This document shows, piece by piece, positions 1-8,556 of a DNA stretch of 49,882 bases. Both the position numbers and the translations under genes were made by a program. Each line of letters starts with the position of its first letter. Positions within the stretch are counted from its first letter, which is position 1. The notes under the pieces were generated by a model, which was given only the letters and a program-made list of their open reading frames with translations, was not told the DNA's origin and did no database searches. Source of the stretch: an uncultured Eubacteriales bacterium (GTDB lineage: Bacteria > Bacillota > Clostridia > Oscillospirales > Acutalibacteraceae); contig ONBJ01000005.1 in NCBI GenBank assembly GCA_900316025.1, positions 1 to 49,882 of the forward strand. The letters are read 5' to 3'.

Positions 1-64
1 TCACTCCCCGAAAATATTTTGTACAGATATAAAAAATTTATAATAGAAAGGAAATAATAAAATT

Positions 65-568
65 ATGTCAGAATTAAATGTAGTTCTTGTAGAGCCTGAA
101 ATTCCGCAGAATACGGGAAATATAGCCAGAACCTGTGCGGCAACAGGTGCAAGACTTCACCTTGTAAGACCGCTAGGCTTCAGTATAAGCGAAAAAGCCG
201 TAAAAAGAGCAGGGCTTGATTACTGGGATTTGCTCGATATTACAGTTTATGACAGTACAGACGATTTTTTTGAAAAAACAAAGGGCGGTAAATACTACTT
301 CTTTTCCACAAAGGCAAAGCACGTTCACTCGGATATAAGCTACCCTGACGGTGCATATCTGCTTTTCGGACGTGAAACGGCAGGACTGCCCGAAAAACTT
401 TTGCACGATAACCCCGATACAACCGTAAGAATACCTATGATAAGCGAAGCAAGAAGTCTGAACCTTTCCAACTCTGCCGCCATAGCCGTGTATGAAGTAC
501 TCAGACAGTGGAACTATCCATCTCTCCTGTGCAGCGGAAACCTCAGAAACTATTCGTGGGACGGCTGA
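65..568 (+). CDS. trmL: tRNA (cytidine/uridine(34)-2'-O)-methyltransferase TrmL
   Basis: SPOUT-class methylase expected to 2'-O-methylate the wobble base of certain tRNA-Leu species with S-adenosylmethionine in the cytoplasm. The 167-residue length fits the family (about 155-170). Visible family signatures are the N-terminal PEIPQNTGNIARTC segment, the LLFGRETAGLP loop around residue 100, and the C-terminal IPM...RSLNLSNSAAIAVYE stretch that forms the trefoil-knot cofactor pocket. The ATG follows an AAAGGAAA ribosome site about 10 bases upstream. It stands alone on the plus strand, and the next gene has its own promoter. A tRNA-Leu(CAA), the kind of tRNA this family modifies, lies far away at 35.7 kb; that is coincidence of window, not an operon. 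The assignment rests on motifs and length and is secure. Confidence 0.95.
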   Translation: MSELNVVLVEPEIPQNTGNIARTCAATGARLHLVRPLGFSISEKAVKRAGLDYWDLLDITVYDSTDDFFEKTKGGKYYFFSTKAKHVHSDISYPDGAYLLFGRETAGLPEKLLHDNPDTTVRIPMISEARSLNLSNSAAIAVYEVLRQWNYPSLLCSGNLRNYSWDG

Positions 569-775
569 TTATCAAATTTAAATTACGAAAATATGCACAA
601 AAGTTAAAATAAAATTTACAATGTATTTAAATATAATGAGCGAGTATGGGTGTATTGCATAAAATTTTTCTGAAAATTTGTGCTTGTTGAAAGCAGATAA
701 AAGGTTATCCTGTATAAAATTTAGGTATAGTTTTTGTAATAATAAACGATTTTACACTCAAACAACTAAAAGGCA

Positions 776-804
776 TTGTATTTTTTTATTAAATTAATTA
801 TAAT
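776..804 (+). promoter_or_regulatory. Sigma-A-type promoter for the multi-cohesin gene
   Basis: TTGTAT at 776-781 and a perfect TATAAT at 799-804 are separated by 17 bases. Transcription would start near 811, leaving about 45 bases of leader before the AAGGAGG ribosome site at 842-848. The rest of the 569-855 gap is AT-rich and shows no further gene or strong hairpin. Confidence 0.7.
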
Positions 805-855
805 AGTAATTGCTTGAATATGCTTATATTGGCGAAGAAAAAAGGAGGAATTCAA

Positions 856-3800
856 ATGGTTACAAGACCAAGAAAAGTATTGAGCATTTTGTTGGCATCT
901 ACAATGCTTGCATCGATGTTTTCACTGCCTACAGCAGTATCAGCAGCAGATACACAGGCTGAAACATCAGGTGCGGGAACATTGGCAAGCTACTATTCAA
1001 CAAATAGTACAGGTGTCGGTGTTAAAAAGAGCATCACAGTAGACGGCGAAATTTCGGACTGGGACAGTTCCATGCTTATCGCACAGGGTACGGCAAACGA
1101 TGACCCCCGTGTATACCGTCCCGATTCAATGTATGAGGTTGGAATAGATGACTATGCACTCTATGGTGCGTGGGACGATACTAACCTCTATCTTATGTGG
1201 GAAATGACTAACGTTCAGGACGTTGTAGCAACAGGAGATAATTTCCCTCTCACACAGGGTACACTGTATATGAATCAGAACCTTCCGTTCTTCATAGCAA
1301 TAGACACAGGCAAGTCAGACGCTATAGGAAATGACGGAAAAACTGCTACAGGCGGTACAATATGGGATTCGGGAATTTCGTTCGGAAACAGCTTTAACAG
1401 ACTGATTGCTATATCAACAAACGGAGCAAACGGCCCTTATATTTACGGCGGCGACAGCTCAGGTCTGAATGCTGTAGAAATATACAAGCCCACTACAGCA
1501 GGTATAGTGTTCAAATACGGAATGGGTATAATAAGCAAGAATGTTTATGGTATAAACGGTGCATACGGTGCTAACAACGGCAGAGTTGTAGGCGATATGT
1601 GTAATGATTCAGCTGCATGGGTTGACTTCAACACAAAGGGACACAACAGCAGTACAATGGACTTCCATTATGAAATGTCAATCCCTCTCGAAAAGCTCGG
1701 AATCACAAGCAGTGATATTGCAAACAACGGTATAGGTGTTCTGCAGGTTGCTACATCAGGTAAATCAGGTATGGACTGTCTGCCTTATGACCTTTCAATG
1801 AATGACAACGCAGACCTTGATGATGCAGCAGGCTCACAGGAAAAGAACAGCTTTGAAAAGAGTGATGCAGACCATATCACAGCTCCTTTTGCAAGAATAG
1901 GTAAGGGCGGCTCTATCATTCCTACACAGAAGCCTACATCAAAGCCTACTACAGCAACACAGAAGCCTACATCGGCAACTCAGTCACCTACATCTGCTAC
2001 TACAGGCGGAGATAACGTAACAGGAACAAAGTCTGTTAAGGTTGCAAAGGGCGATGTTGTAACCTTCAACATCAAGGCAACATCTTCAACAAAGAGCATA
2101 GCTGCTTACAGACTTACTACAGCATACAGCAGTGCTGCATTTGAGCTTGATACCTCATACAGCACAGACGGTGTAAATACACTCGGAGCATCAGACGGTA
2201 CGGAAACCATAAATACACATACCGCAGGAAAAGTAAAGTCTGCTGTTATGGCTAAGGACGGTTCACCCTACGATATTTCAACGGCAAAAACCTTGCAGAC
2301 AATAAAGCTCAAGGCTTTGAAGGCAGGTACATTTGACATTAAATATACTGTTGATGAACTGGTTGACAGTGCAGGCAGTGACCTTGCTTCCAACGGAAAG
2401 GTAAACAGTTCTGTTACAGTAACTGCTTCCACATCAATAAAGCAGGCTACAAAACCCGTAACAGGTACAACAAGCATAGCTGTAAAGAAAGACGATACAG
2501 TAGTACTTAATGTAAACCTCAAGTCAGCAACAGCTCTCTACGGCTTTAACACAGATATTAATTATGACAGCACACTGCTCACGCTCAGTAAGGTTGAGTA
2601 TCCTAACTTTACAGACGGAACAACCACAAAGAATACAACTACAGCAGGATTGATTTCCGCTATCGGTGTAGGAAGCCCTACAAGAACATACAACTACAAG
2701 ACAGAAAAAACTTTGATAAGAGCTACTTTCAAGGCTAAGGCAGCAGGTACGGCTAAATTTACACACCTTATGAAAGAGGTTGTAGGTCTTGACCTTAAAA
2801 ATCAGTTCGATGAAAGCACAGGTAAGAGTACAGTAAGCACAACTACATCTAATCTTGTAGCAAAAATTTCAACTCCTGTTACTTATATCGGTTCAATCAG
2901 CAAGACAATAACAGTTGCAAAGGGCGATGTTGTATCATACGTAGTCAAGGCTAATACAGGAAGCACTAAATTCAAGAAGTATGTGCTTACAACAAGTTAT
3001 GACTCAGCAGCATTCACACGTGACACATCTTACAGTTCAGACGGTGTAAGCACACTGAAACTCAAGCAGGGCGGAACAGAGTCTGTAAACGTAAGCACAG
3101 CAGGTAAGATAGTTGCTACAGTAACAGCTGCATCAAATAAACCTTATACAGCTTCAACAGCTACAAACCTTGAAATAGTAAGACTTAAGGCTTTGAAGGC
3201 AGGTACATTTACCGTTTCTTCAACACTTGACAGTATGACAAATTCAAGCGGCACAGCTATGACAAGCAGCAACGTAACTCTTACAGGTTCACTCTCAAAG
3301 GTTGCTACATACATCGGTTCATACAGCAATTCAGTAAAGGTTGCAAAGGGCGACGTTATAGCATATACAGTTAAGGTAAAGACATCTTCAAAGTTCAACA
3401 AGTATGTTGTTACAACAAAGTATGATTCAACTGCATTCGACCGTTACACTACTTACAGCACAGACGGTGTAAATACAATAAAGGCAGCTCAGGGCGGTAA
3501 GGAATCCGTAGATGTAGCTACAGCAGGCACAATAAAGGCTACGGTAACGGCTGCAACAGATTCACCTTACACAGCTTCAACATCAACAAACATAGTAATA
3601 ATCAAGCTTAAGGCTAAGAAGGCAGGTACATTCACAATTTCTTCAACACTTGACAGTATGCTCAATGACAAGAATACTGCTCTTACAAGCGGTAATGTAT
3701 CTGTTACAGGTTCACTCACAAAGAGCGAAGTTGACGATACAAAACTTACATCAGTCAGCAGAAGCATTCAGGTTAAGCTCGGCGAAGTTATCGTTTACAC

Positions 3801-4653
3801 AGTAAAGGCAAAGACATCAACAAAGTTCAGCACATATAAGATAACAACAACTTATGATTCAACAGCTTTCGACCGTTACACAGGTTACAGCACAGACGGT
3901 GTAACAACCATCAAGCTTAATCAGGGCGGTACGGAAAGCGTAAACACAAGCACAGCAGGAAAGGTTATAGCTACAGCTACCTGCAAGAGCGGTACACCTT
4001 ACACAGCTTCAAGCGAAACAAATCTCCAGATAATCAAGCTTAAAGCTAAGAAGGCAGGTACATTCACAATCGGAGCAACAATCAACTATATGAAGAACAC
4101 TTCAAATGTTGCTATGACAACAAGTAATGTTTCACTCAGAAACACAGCTTCAGTAGTTGTTCCTTTCACAGATTCAAGAACTGTAACAGTTACAAAGGGT
4201 CAGACAGTTGACTATATAATAGCAGTTACACTTCCTAACAAGGGTTACGATATAAGCGGCTGGACAGTAGATGTAAACTATGACAGCGATATACTGGGAG
4301 TATCAACTACATTTGCAAACGGCAAGAAGTTTGCAGTAGGTGACGCTGCTATAAATTATGCTACAGGTGCTACAACTACATCGGCTTCGCTGCCCGGCGG
4401 AAATATGGCAACTGCTAACTTCTCCACAGACGGAAAAGCAACCATAATGGACGTTAAATCAGACGGTCTGGGTCTTAAAGGAAAAACAACCAAGCTTGTT
4501 TGCGTAAGATTTACAGCTAAAAAGGCTGGCACAGCTATTCTTTCATACTCAGTTACAAAGTTTGTAAACACAAAGATGAACACTGTTTACATTAACGGTA
4601 AGTATCAGCCTATCAATGATGCAGAGTTCAATATGTATGTTAAGAAGTTCTGA
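856..4653 (+). CDS. Secreted scaffold-like protein: CBM9-like domain, PT linker, six cohesin-like modules
   Basis: The start is the ATG at 856, eight bases after an AAGGAGG site; an upstream in-frame TTG at 814 lacks one. Residues 1-32 are a signal peptide ending near AVSAADT. Residues about 45-350 resemble the CBM9-like/DOMON sugar-binding fold, opening with ITVDGEISDWDSS near residue 58. A Thr/Pro linker with PTQKPT-type repeats (about 354-385) leads to six beta-sandwich repeats beginning near 389, 536, 677, 817, 960 and 1099. Each repeat opens with a VxVxKGDxVxYxVK-type strand followed by a YDS strand, which is cohesin-like. Repeats 1 and 3-5 are close copies, while 2 and 6 have diverged. 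No dockerin, sortase motif, S-layer domain or C-terminal membrane helix is present, so how it stays on the cell is unknown. A role as scaffold that binds dockerin proteins and a glycan is inference. No catalytic domain was recognised. Confidence 0.8.
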   Translation: MVTRPRKVLSILLASTMLASMFSLPTAVSAADTQAETSGAGTLASYYSTNSTGVGVKKSITVDGEISDWDSSMLIAQGTANDDPRVYRPDSMYEVGIDDYALYGAWDDTNLYLMWEMTNVQDVVATGDNFPLTQGTLYMNQNLPFFIAIDTGKSDAIGNDGKTATGGTIWDSGISFGNSFNRLIAISTNGANGPYIYGGDSSGLNAVEIYKPTTAGIVFKYGMGIISKNVYGINGAYGANNGRVVGDMCNDSAAWVDFNTKGHNSSTMDFHYEMSIPLEKLGITSSDIANNGIGVLQVATSGKSGMDCLPYDLSMNDNADLDDAAGSQEKNSFEKSDADHITAPFARIGKGGSIIPTQKPTSKPTTATQKPTSATQSPTSATTGGDNVTGTKSVKVAKGDVVTFNIKATSSTKSIAAYRLTTAYSSAAFELDTSYSTDGVNTLGASDGTETINTHTAGKVKSAVMAKDGSPYDISTAKTLQTIKLKALKAGTFDIKYTVDELVDSAGSDLASNGKVNSSVTVTASTSIKQATKPVTGTTSIAVKKDDTVVLNVNLKSATALYGFNTDINYDSTLLTLSKVEYPNFTDGTTTKNTTTAGLISAIGVGSPTRTYNYKTEKTLIRATFKAKAAGTAKFTHLMKEVVGLDLKNQFDESTGKSTVSTTTSNLVAKISTPVTYIGSISKTITVAKGDVVSYVVKANTGSTKFKKYVLTTSYDSAAFTRDTSYSSDGVSTLKLKQGGTESVNVSTAGKIVATVTAASNKPYTASTATNLEIVRLKALKAGTFTVSSTLDSMTNSSGTAMTSSNVTLTGSLSKVATYIGSYSNSVKVAKGDVIAYTVKVKTSSKFNKYVVTTKYDSTAFDRYTTYSTDGVNTIKAAQGGKESVDVATAGTIKATVTAATDSPYTASTSTNIVIIKLKAKKAGTFTISSTLDSMLNDKNTALTSGNVSVTGSLTKSEVDDTKLTSVSRSIQVKLGEVIVYTVKAKTSTKFSTYKITTTYDSTAFDRYTGYSTDGVTTIKLNQGGTESVNTSTAGKVIATATCKSGTPYTASSETNLQIIKLKAKKAGTFTIGATINYMKNTSNVAMTTSNVSLRNTASVVVPFTDSRTVTVTKGQTVDYIIAVTLPNKGYDISGWTVDVNYDSDILGVSTTFANGKKFAVGDAAINYATGATTTSASLPGGNMATANFSTDGKATIMDVKSDGLGLKGKTTKLVCVRFTAKKAGTAILSYSVTKFVNTKMNTVYINGKYQPINDAEFNMYVKKF

Positions 4654-4691
4654 TTATCTCTGTTTTGACTATATCAAATAACTGAAAAAAG

Positions 4692-4722
4692 GCAGACACT
4701 GCGAAAGTGGTGTCTGCTTTTT
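4692..4722 (+). terminator. Intrinsic terminator after the multi-cohesin gene
   Basis: GCAGACAC at 4692-4699 pairs perfectly with GTGTCTGC at 4710-4717 and is followed by five Ts. It lies 39 bases after the stop codon and 34 bases before the next start, so the membrane cohesin gene may depend on read-through or its own start site. Confidence 0.85.
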
Positions 4723-4755
4723 AGTAATTCAGCTTGAAAAAGGATTGATGTATAA

Positions 4756-5427
4756 ATGAATTTGATTTTAAAAAAATCGGCGGCATTTTTGTTGGTTTTT
4801 CTGACAATGATGTTTGTTGGTGTAAGCTCAGTATTTGCGGATAACTCCGTGACTATAAGCGGAAATAAGTGCAGCAGCGGCGATACCATTACATATATCT
4901 GTATGATTCAGACTGATAAAAGACTTTCGGGTATAAACGCAACATTAAAATATCCTGCGGCTTCTCTGGAGCTTCAGAAGGATACTGTAAATGTTCCAAA
5001 TCTCGGTATGACTATAGCAAATACAAACGATGAGGGGCAGATAAGATTTATCGGTGTAAATGCTCAGGAGGGATTTGACTTTACCCAAAAAAATCTTCTT
5101 GTATCGGCTACATTCAAGGTTAAAAATGACGCTAAGGACGGAAGTATAGAAATAAACTTTGAGGAAGTTACAGATGTTGAACTTGCTGAAGTGGATATGG
5201 AAAAGCTTGTTGTTGAGGAAACCGTCAAAAAAGGAAGCTATGACGGCACTATTGTAAATCCCGACAGCGGAGATGAATATATAAAAGAAGAGGCTGCTCC
5301 TGTTGATAATAAGAATACGGTAATAATAGTAACAGCCGTTTCAGCAGCGGTTATTATAATTGTGTTATCGGTTATAGTTTCGCTGAAGAGAAAAAAGGAC
5401 GAAAAGGCTGTGAAAGATAAAACATAA
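4756..5427 (+). CDS. Membrane-anchored single-cohesin protein
   Basis: A 223-residue exported protein. Residues 1-28 form a signal peptide (ending SSVFADN), residues about 30-165 form one cohesin-like beta sandwich (SVTISG start, NATLKYP strand, LLVSATFKVK strand), followed by a short acidic linker. A C-terminal transmembrane helix of about 22 hydrophobic residues (VIIVTAVSAAVIIIVLSV, near 190-212) is followed by a Lys-rich cytoplasmic tail. This is the layout of a cell-surface anchoring cohesin held by a membrane helix instead of a sortase link. An AAAAAGGA site lies 12 bases before the ATG. It sits directly downstream of the six-cohesin gene, so the two may work together, the small one as anchor. 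However, the large protein carries no visible dockerin, so direct plugging of one into the other is not supported. The dockerin partner could be the 25.3 kb gene. Confidence 0.8.
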   Translation: MNLILKKSAAFLLVFLTMMFVGVSSVFADNSVTISGNKCSSGDTITYICMIQTDKRLSGINATLKYPAASLELQKDTVNVPNLGMTIANTNDEGQIRFIGVNAQEGFDFTQKNLLVSATFKVKNDAKDGSIEINFEEVTDVELAEVDMEKLVVEETVKKGSYDGTIVNPDSGDEYIKEEAAPVDNKNTVIIVTAVSAAVIIIVLSVIVSLKRKKDEKAVKDKT

Positions 5428-5507
5428 AGTTTAGGTCAAGCCTTTTCAAAGGCTTGCGGGTCGAGGGCAGAGCCCTCGTCAGGATTTTAAAGGGTGAAAC
5501 CCTTTAA
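5423..5507 (+). repeat. Triple-hairpin intergenic repeat, copy A
   Basis: Three perfect hairpins in a row: CAAGCCTTT/AAAGGCTTG (5437-5456), CGAGGGC/GCCCTCG (5462-5478) and TTAAAGGGT/ACCCTTTAA (5487-5507). The leading CATAAAGTTTAGGT block and the TCAGGATTTT linker recur in other copies. The element starts inside the stop codon of the cohesin gene and runs in the same direction. Other copies are at 5607, 13316, 42667 and 43919. Confidence 0.9.
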
Positions 5508-5517
5508 CGGAAAGTTT

Positions 5518-5553
5518 AAAAATGCCCTGATACCGTTTGGCGGTATCAGGGCA
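5518..5553 (-). terminator. Terminator hairpin for the minus-strand Bax-inhibitor-1 gene
   Basis: A 13-bp perfect stem (TGCCCTGATACCG at 5523-5535 with its complement at 5541-5553) has a 5-base loop. Reading the minus strand it is followed by TTTTT (5518-5522). On the plus strand the following bases are not a T run, so it should work mainly for the minus-strand gene, though it may also block plus-strand transcripts from the cohesin gene. Confidence 0.75.
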
Positions 5554-5606
5554 AAGTATTTTCAAAAGTGCCTTGAAAAAAAGCATTTTTGTTTTATTAC
5601 GTGTTG

Positions 5607-5694
5607 TTAAAGGGCGTTGCCCTTTAAAATCCCACCAAAGGCTCCGCTTTGGGAAACCGTGAACTTTTTCAAAAGTTCAATCAAAACTTTTATG
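5607..5694 (-). repeat. Triple-hairpin intergenic repeat, copy B (divergent)
   Basis: Minus-orientation copy with arms TTAAAGGGC/GCCCTTTAA (5607-5627), CCAAAG/CTTTGG (5635-5652) and TGAACTTTT/AAAAGTTCA (5660-5679), then a degenerate ATCAAAACTTTTATG tail. The third hairpin differs completely in sequence from the CAAGCCTTT arm of other copies but stays fully paired. It begins 30 bases downstream of the Bax-inhibitor-1 stop codon, in sense orientation. Confidence 0.8.
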
Positions 5695-5723
5695 GTTTTC
5701 TCCGTCAGAATTTCTGCGAAAGC

Positions 5724-6638
5724 TTATCTTCTTTTTCCGAACAGTGCAAGTACACGCAGGAAAATATTTATATAGTCAAGATATATCGACAATGCACTGA
5801 GTATGCTTGTTTTTTCAAGCAAAGCTTCATTTCCGCTGTTCTGAATGGCATAAAATTCTCTTTTTATTTTGTAGTTGTCAAATATGGTAAAGCCCATAAA
5901 TACAGCTACAACAACCGCATTTATGATTATATCGTTCAGTTCGGAACGGATAAAGAAGTATGAGATTAAAGAATAAACCAGTATACATATAAGGCTTACA
6001 CTAAGTATATATCCAAGCTTTGACATATCTCTTTTTGTGATAATACCTATAACTGCAAGAGCAAAATATATACCTGATGTTACTGCAAAAGCCGATATTA
6101 CCGAACTGAAGGAATACGCAAGAAGTACGGGTGTAATCAGTATGCCTATATCTGCTGAATAAAGTATGAATATAATCTTTGCAGCGAGCGGCGGAAGTTT
6201 TGCAACAACCAAGCCTAAAATTACTACAAATACAAGGCTTGCCGCAGATGCTCCCAAATACATTGAATAGTGATTTATTACAAACTCAGAAACCGATTCA
6301 GAGTTGAACATCATATACAGAGCCAGACCAAAGGTAATTGCAAGACCGAAGAACATCCACAGATAAGTTTTAGCCATATATTTTGCAAGAGTGTATGATG
6401 AAGTCTGAGTAAATGTCTGGTTCAGACCTGCACCATAGGGCTGATTATTGTAGTAGCTGTTGTTGTTCTGGTAGTTATTCTGATAGTTATTATAGCTGTT
6501 GCTGCGGTTATAGCGGTTGTTCTGATTATAGTTTCCGTAGTTTCCGTTTGCGTTTCCGTTGTAACCGTCACTGTAGTAAACATCGCCGTAATAGCTGTCA
6601 TAATGATTGTCATTATTATTTCTGTTGTTATTCTGCAT
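5724..6638 (-). CDS. Bax inhibitor-1 (YccA/YbhL) family membrane protein with Asn/Tyr-rich N-terminal tail
   Basis: Residues about 88-304 form seven hydrophobic helices typical of the Bax-inhibitor-1 family, starting with YMAKTYLWMFFGLAIT and ending with the LDYINIFLRVLALFG helix found at the C-terminus of bacterial members. Family members are thought to be pH-sensitive calcium leak channels or stress proteins; the exact role here is unknown. The first 75 residues are unusual: almost only Asn, Tyr, Gly and Ser (MQNNNRNNND, NNYQNNYQNNNSYYNN), a prion-like low-complexity tail before the first helix, where most bacterial members have only a short lead. The tail is coded by varied codons, so it is not a simple triplet expansion. 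The ATG follows AGGGAGGT by 11 bases. It lies 32 bases after the Nif3 stop codon and may be cotranscribed with it. Confidence 0.88.
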   Translation of the reverse strand: MQNNNRNNNDNHYDSYYGDVYYSDGYNGNANGNYGNYNQNNRYNRSNSYNNYQNNYQNNNSYYNNQPYGAGLNQTFTQTSSYTLAKYMAKTYLWMFFGLAITFGLALYMMFNSESVSEFVINHYSMYLGASAASLVFVVILGLVVAKLPPLAAKIIFILYSADIGILITPVLLAYSFSSVISAFAVTSGIYFALAVIGIITKRDMSKLGYILSVSLICILVYSLISYFFIRSELNDIIINAVVVAVFMGFTIFDNYKIKREFYAIQNSGNEALLEKTSILSALSIYLDYINIFLRVLALFGKRR

Positions 6639-6670
6639 AGATAATGAACCTCCCTTTATATCATAAGTTA

Positions 6671-8134
6671 TCAGACATATTTTATGCAGTCTGAAAATGT
6701 TTTTGACTTTATGAACTCAACGTTTTCAAATTGTCTGCCGAGTTTTTCAACGAGTAAATCTGTTACCAAATCCTCTGTTTTGTAGTGACCTGCTTCTATG
6801 ACTGTAAGCCCCATATCGTTGGCTTCCAGAATTACATTATGTTTTATTTCACCCGTAACAAAAGCGTCCGCACCGAGTTCCTTTGCACGATATATATAAC
6901 TGCCGCACGCACCTCCTGCGAGGGCAACACGTCTGATTTTATTGCTGCTGTCGGTATATCTTACACCTTCACAGTGCAGCTTTTCCTTGGTATATTCTGC
7001 AAGCTGCCTTGGTGTGAGCGGATTTTCCGCACTGAGATTTCCCAAAGCCATTCCGTCGGTGAGCGTAAATTCTTCAAGACACATAGCCTCCGCAAAACAG
7101 GTATTTACTCCGGGATTGGAGAGGTCTAAATTTGTATGGGCAGAGATTGCATTAATTCCGCACTGAGCAAGCATATATACAACGTTGTTACTGACAAGAC
7201 TTTTCAGCGGTGTGAATATCACGGGGTGATGACTTATTACAAGGTCAGCACCTTCTTTCTGAGCTTCTTTTACAACGTCAGCGGTTATATCAAGAGCTAC
7301 TAACGCTTTTTTTACAAAAGCATTTTTGTCGCCAACCATAATCCCGACATTATCAAAATCCATAGCCGTATCAAACGGTGCAAAGCTGTCTATATACTTG
7401 TATATGTCATAAACTTTAGTCATAATAGGTATTTCTCCTGTTTTGGAATATTGAAGCATAGCCAATCCGTATTCAATATATTTTTTTGCTTCGGGACTGT
7501 AAGGGTCGGCTGAAAGAATACCGTTTCCTTTTTTACAAAGAGAAGCTGATATTTTTTCAATGTAACGTCTGTCACATTCAGAATGAAGCGGATTTATTTC
7601 TCCGTAATATATTTTGAGATTATCGCTGAAAGCTTTGCATTCGCCTGAGTAGCAGACACTCATTACGGTATACAGCTTTCCCTCAGCTTCGACAGCTTTT
7701 TCAAGTTCGATATAAAATCCGTTGCCATACAGATATTCTCTGAGTTTTTCAGGTTTTGTCATAGGCTGTAAAACAAGATGATATTTTCTATCCCTTAGCC
7801 ATTCGGCATTATCTATAATTCTTGCTATAAGCTCTCCGCCCATACCTGCTATTACAATATCGTCAGCCTCATCGGCGGATATTTCGGAAAGCCCGTCAGA
7901 AATTCTTGTTTCAATCATATGCTCCAGTCCGAATTTTTTTACCGCACTTGTGCCGCTTCTGAGCGGTGCTTCATTTATATCTGCCGCTATTGCACATCTG
8001 ACAAGATTGTTTTTGCAAAGCCATATTGGGAGATAGGCGTGGTCTGTTCCTATGTCGGCAAGACGGCTGTTTTTCCGTACAAGCTCCGCACAAAGCTTTA
8101 GTCTGTTATCAAGCCCGAATGATTTATTGTTCAT
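6671..8134 (-). CDS. Fused TrmK tRNA (adenine(22)-N1)-methyltransferase and Nif3-like protein
   Basis: Two proteins usually encoded by adjacent genes are in one open frame. Residues 1-237 match TrmK: LKLCAELVRKNSRLADIGTDHAYLP (Rossmann, quoted here in part) and the IVIAGMGGELI loop. Residues about 238-487 match the Nif3 dinuclear-metal family: MDFDNVGIMVGD, the metal-binding ISHHPVIF motif, and the late VTGEIKHN and EAGHYKTE motifs. TrmK methylates A22 of tRNA; Nif3 proteins are metal-binding and sometimes annotated as GTP cyclohydrolase type 2 without firm support. The start chosen is the ATG at 8134, six bases after GGAGG. The Nif3 part begins with Met (ATG at 7423), which has its own AGGAGA site at 7434-7439, ten bases upstream, so a separate 250-residue Nif3 could also be made from inside the frame. 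Confidence 0.88.
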   Translation of the reverse strand: MNNKSFGLDNRLKLCAELVRKNSRLADIGTDHAYLPIWLCKNNLVRCAIAADINEAPLRSGTSAVKKFGLEHMIETRISDGLSEISADEADDIVIAGMGGELIARIIDNAEWLRDRKYHLVLQPMTKPEKLREYLYGNGFYIELEKAVEAEGKLYTVMSVCYSGECKAFSDNLKIYYGEINPLHSECDRRYIEKISASLCKKGNGILSADPYSPEAKKYIEYGLAMLQYSKTGEIPIMTKVYDIYKYIDSFAPFDTAMDFDNVGIMVGDKNAFVKKALVALDITADVVKEAQKEGADLVISHHPVIFTPLKSLVSNNVVYMLAQCGINAISAHTNLDLSNPGVNTCFAEAMCLEEFTLTDGMALGNLSAENPLTPRQLAEYTKEKLHCEGVRYTDSSNKIRRVALAGGACGSYIYRAKELGADAFVTGEIKHNVILEANDMGLTVIEAGHYKTEDLVTDLLVEKLGRQFENVEFIKSKTFSDCIKYV

Positions 8135-8243
8135 ACATAACCTCCGTAAAACAAAGGTGTAAAAATATGGTGACCGATGCAGCGTAAAAAACACGGAACA
8201 TCAATCACCCGACGAAATTCTGAATATAGTTCAGAAGCCTGAA

Positions 8244-8447
8244 TTACTTCTCAGCTCCCATTACAGCGTTAATCTTAGAAAGAATGTCGTCAACATTAAC
8301 TCCGTGTACTGCACATGCGTCCTCAAGACTTTCGCCTCTGGAAGCAGGACAGCCAAGACAGTGCATACCCATACTCATAAAGATAGGTGCTACAGCTGCA
8401 TTCTGGTCAAGAATATCTCCAATCAATGTATCTTTAGTAATCTGCAT
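8244..8447 (-). CDS. DUF1858 domain protein (small CxxC protein)
   Basis: A 67-residue soluble protein with the whole DUF1858 domain: ITKDTLIGDILDQN, the helix AVAPIFMSMGMHCLGCPASRGESLEDACAVHG, quoted here as two parts around HCLGC. The CxxC pair is the conserved feature of the family and suggests a redox or metal role; similar domains occur alone or attached to redox proteins, and no precise function is established. The start is the ATG at 8447, eight bases after GGAGG; a TTG five codons upstream lies inside that ribosome site and is unlikely. It has a good promoter of its own and is followed after about 110 bases by the TrmK-Nif3 gene on the same strand. Confidence 0.88.
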   Translation of the reverse strand: MQITKDTLIGDILDQNAAVAPIFMSMGMHCLGCPASRGESLEDACAVHGVNVDDILSKINAVMGAEK

Positions 8448-8485
8448 AATAGTTTCCTCCAATCTGTATACAGTATTTCATAGCT

Positions 8486-8514
8486 ATTATACCCCAAAGC
8501 TTATTTTTATTCAA
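8486..8514 (-). promoter_or_regulatory. Sigma-A promoter for the DUF1858 gene
   Basis: On the minus strand TTGAAT (8509-8514) and a perfect TATAAT (8486-8491) are 17 bases apart. The start point would be near 8479, about 30 bases before the ATG at 8447. Confidence 0.8.
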
Positions 8515-8556
8515 TGGTTTAACGCAAAATTTTTACAATAGTCTGAGCGTCGCTGC

